From assembly GCF_021869765.1 (NCBI RefSeq), contig NZ_CP084580.1, positions 310,001-374,000 of the forward strand: DNA of 64,000 nucleotides, read 5' to 3'. This DNA is from Chryseobacterium sp. MEBOG06. Lineage in GTDB: Bacteria > Bacteroidota > Bacteroidia > Flavobacteriales > Weeksellaceae. Shown in pieces: positions 63,479 through 64,000 of this stretch (position 1 is the stretch's first letter; every line of letters begins with the position of its first letter). The notes below the pieces were generated by a model, which searched no databases, was not told where the DNA came from, and worked only from the letters and a program-made list of their open reading frames with translations. The position numbers and the translations under genes are program-made.

Positions 63479-64000
63479 CTGTAGTGGCAATTTTAAATTT
63501 GATGGAGATGATTTTACCTTTGGTATCTTTTTTCATTTCTATTACGTTCAGATTCTTTAATGACGTAGTAGGAGTTGTTACAAGGGTGATATACTTTTGC
63601 TTATCAAGCCTTTCTATACCATAGGTATTGTTGTCATAGACCTGATATATGATGGCATTGTTACTGATCAGATTTTCCAGCTGATTCCTCTTCTGTTTGA
63701 TGAGAGCCACCTGTTCTTCATTATTTCCGCCTTTAATATCTTTAATAGAGAAATAGTAGGCTGCCATCTTATAATCATCCGGTTTCAGTTCTATTTTTTC
63801 TTCTTCAGGAGCATTTTCAAGGTTTCTGTTCACTTCCAGTGGTTCATAGAAAGGGGCACTAATTCGCATTTTCAGATTTTTATCCTTTGTAGAATAATAA
63901 AAGCACTCTCCGGGTTTTATTTTGTACATCAATGGCGATTCATTTTCCTTCACCACCATTATTTCTAAGGTATTGATTACAGAAACTCCTCTGTCCTTAT
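63462..64000 (-). CDS. Hypothetical protein, start outside the window
   Basis: The frame is open to the right edge (KDRGVSVINTLEIMVVKENE), so an ATG at 63959 is not necessarily the start. About 179 residues are visible, mostly strand-rich with no membrane segment in view. It overlaps the next lipoprotein gene by 17 bases. The function is unknown. Confidence 0.65.
   Translation of the reverse strand, partial: KDRGVSVINTLEIMVVKENESPLMYKIKPGECFYYSTKDKNLKMRISAPFYEPLEVNRNLENAPEEEKIELKPDDYKMAAYYFSIKDIKGGNNEEQVALIKQKRNQLENLISNNAIIYQVYDNNTYGIERLDKQKYITLVTTPTTSLKNLNVIEMKKDTKGKIISIKFKIATTDEKNQ

Noticed and set aside
1..64000. Insertion sequences, phage genes, CRISPR arrays
   Set aside because: No transposase, integrase, phage structural gene or regularly spaced repeat was seen. 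The repeats in the Rhs locus are coding and irregularly spaced.

Overview
The window looks like chromosomal DNA of a Flavobacteriia/Weeksellaceae bacterium close to Chryseobacterium. The signs are low GC, promoters of the Bacteroidota type (-7 element TAnnTTTG), a SusC/SusD pair, type IX secretion (T9SS) C-terminal domains, bacillithiol synthesis (BshC), a GYDIA-type GHMP kinase, a Bacteroidota-type LptD and outer-membrane porin families. Genus is an inference from gene content, not from a database match.

Layout. (1) 1-9.8 kb, housekeeping: end of an outer-membrane porin, bshC, a LysM/periplasmic-binding-like protein, fabD, a GHMP kinase, pckA, then on the minus strand a small unknown gene and aroQ. 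(2) 9.8-14.7 kb: a SAM-I riboswitch with its own promoter and intrinsic terminator controls a SusC/SusD outer-membrane uptake pair. (3) 14.75-33.5 kb, all minus strand: a polymorphic-toxin locus. A secreted 2292-residue SpvB/Rhs protein with a variable toxin tip and its immunity gene is followed by an array of displaced Rhs C-terminal tips, most with an immunity-like gene. Four of the five displaced tips carry a HExxH zincin motif; the fifth is hydrophobic and sits beside a membrane protein. Several lipoprotein genes remain without a toxin, and some modules are broken by frameshifts or a stop codon. (4) 33.7-50.6 kb: a metal-homeostasis island with a CusA-CusC fusion pump, CusB adaptor, bestrophin, CDF exporter, Fur-family regulator, P1B-type ATPase, YHS protein, SCO protein, exported superoxide dismutase, an MbnP/MbnH-like pair and an outer-membrane barrel. 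The cusA-like and zntA-like promoters share a 15-bp dyad at identical distance from the -7 element. (5) 50.7-52.5 kb: two paralogous T9SS cargo proteins. (6) 52.8-64 kb, housekeeping: four tRNA-Glu genes, rpsT, a cell-wall amidase, lptD, ridA, an HtrA/DegP protease, trhO, 5-formyl-THF cyclo-ligase and two envelope proteins at the edge.

How the parts work together. The riboswitch suggests that the SusCD pair imports a sulfur or methionine-related nutrient when SAM is low. In the Rhs array the predicted place of each immunity protein fits the chemistry of the neighbouring tip: soluble next to a putative nuclease tip, membrane next to the hydrophobic tip, and mostly lipoproteins next to the zincin tips. 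The most unusual candidate is this bank of zincin tips with envelope-anchored immunity proteins. The MbnP/MbnH/barrel trio and the shared metal operator are the next most interesting.
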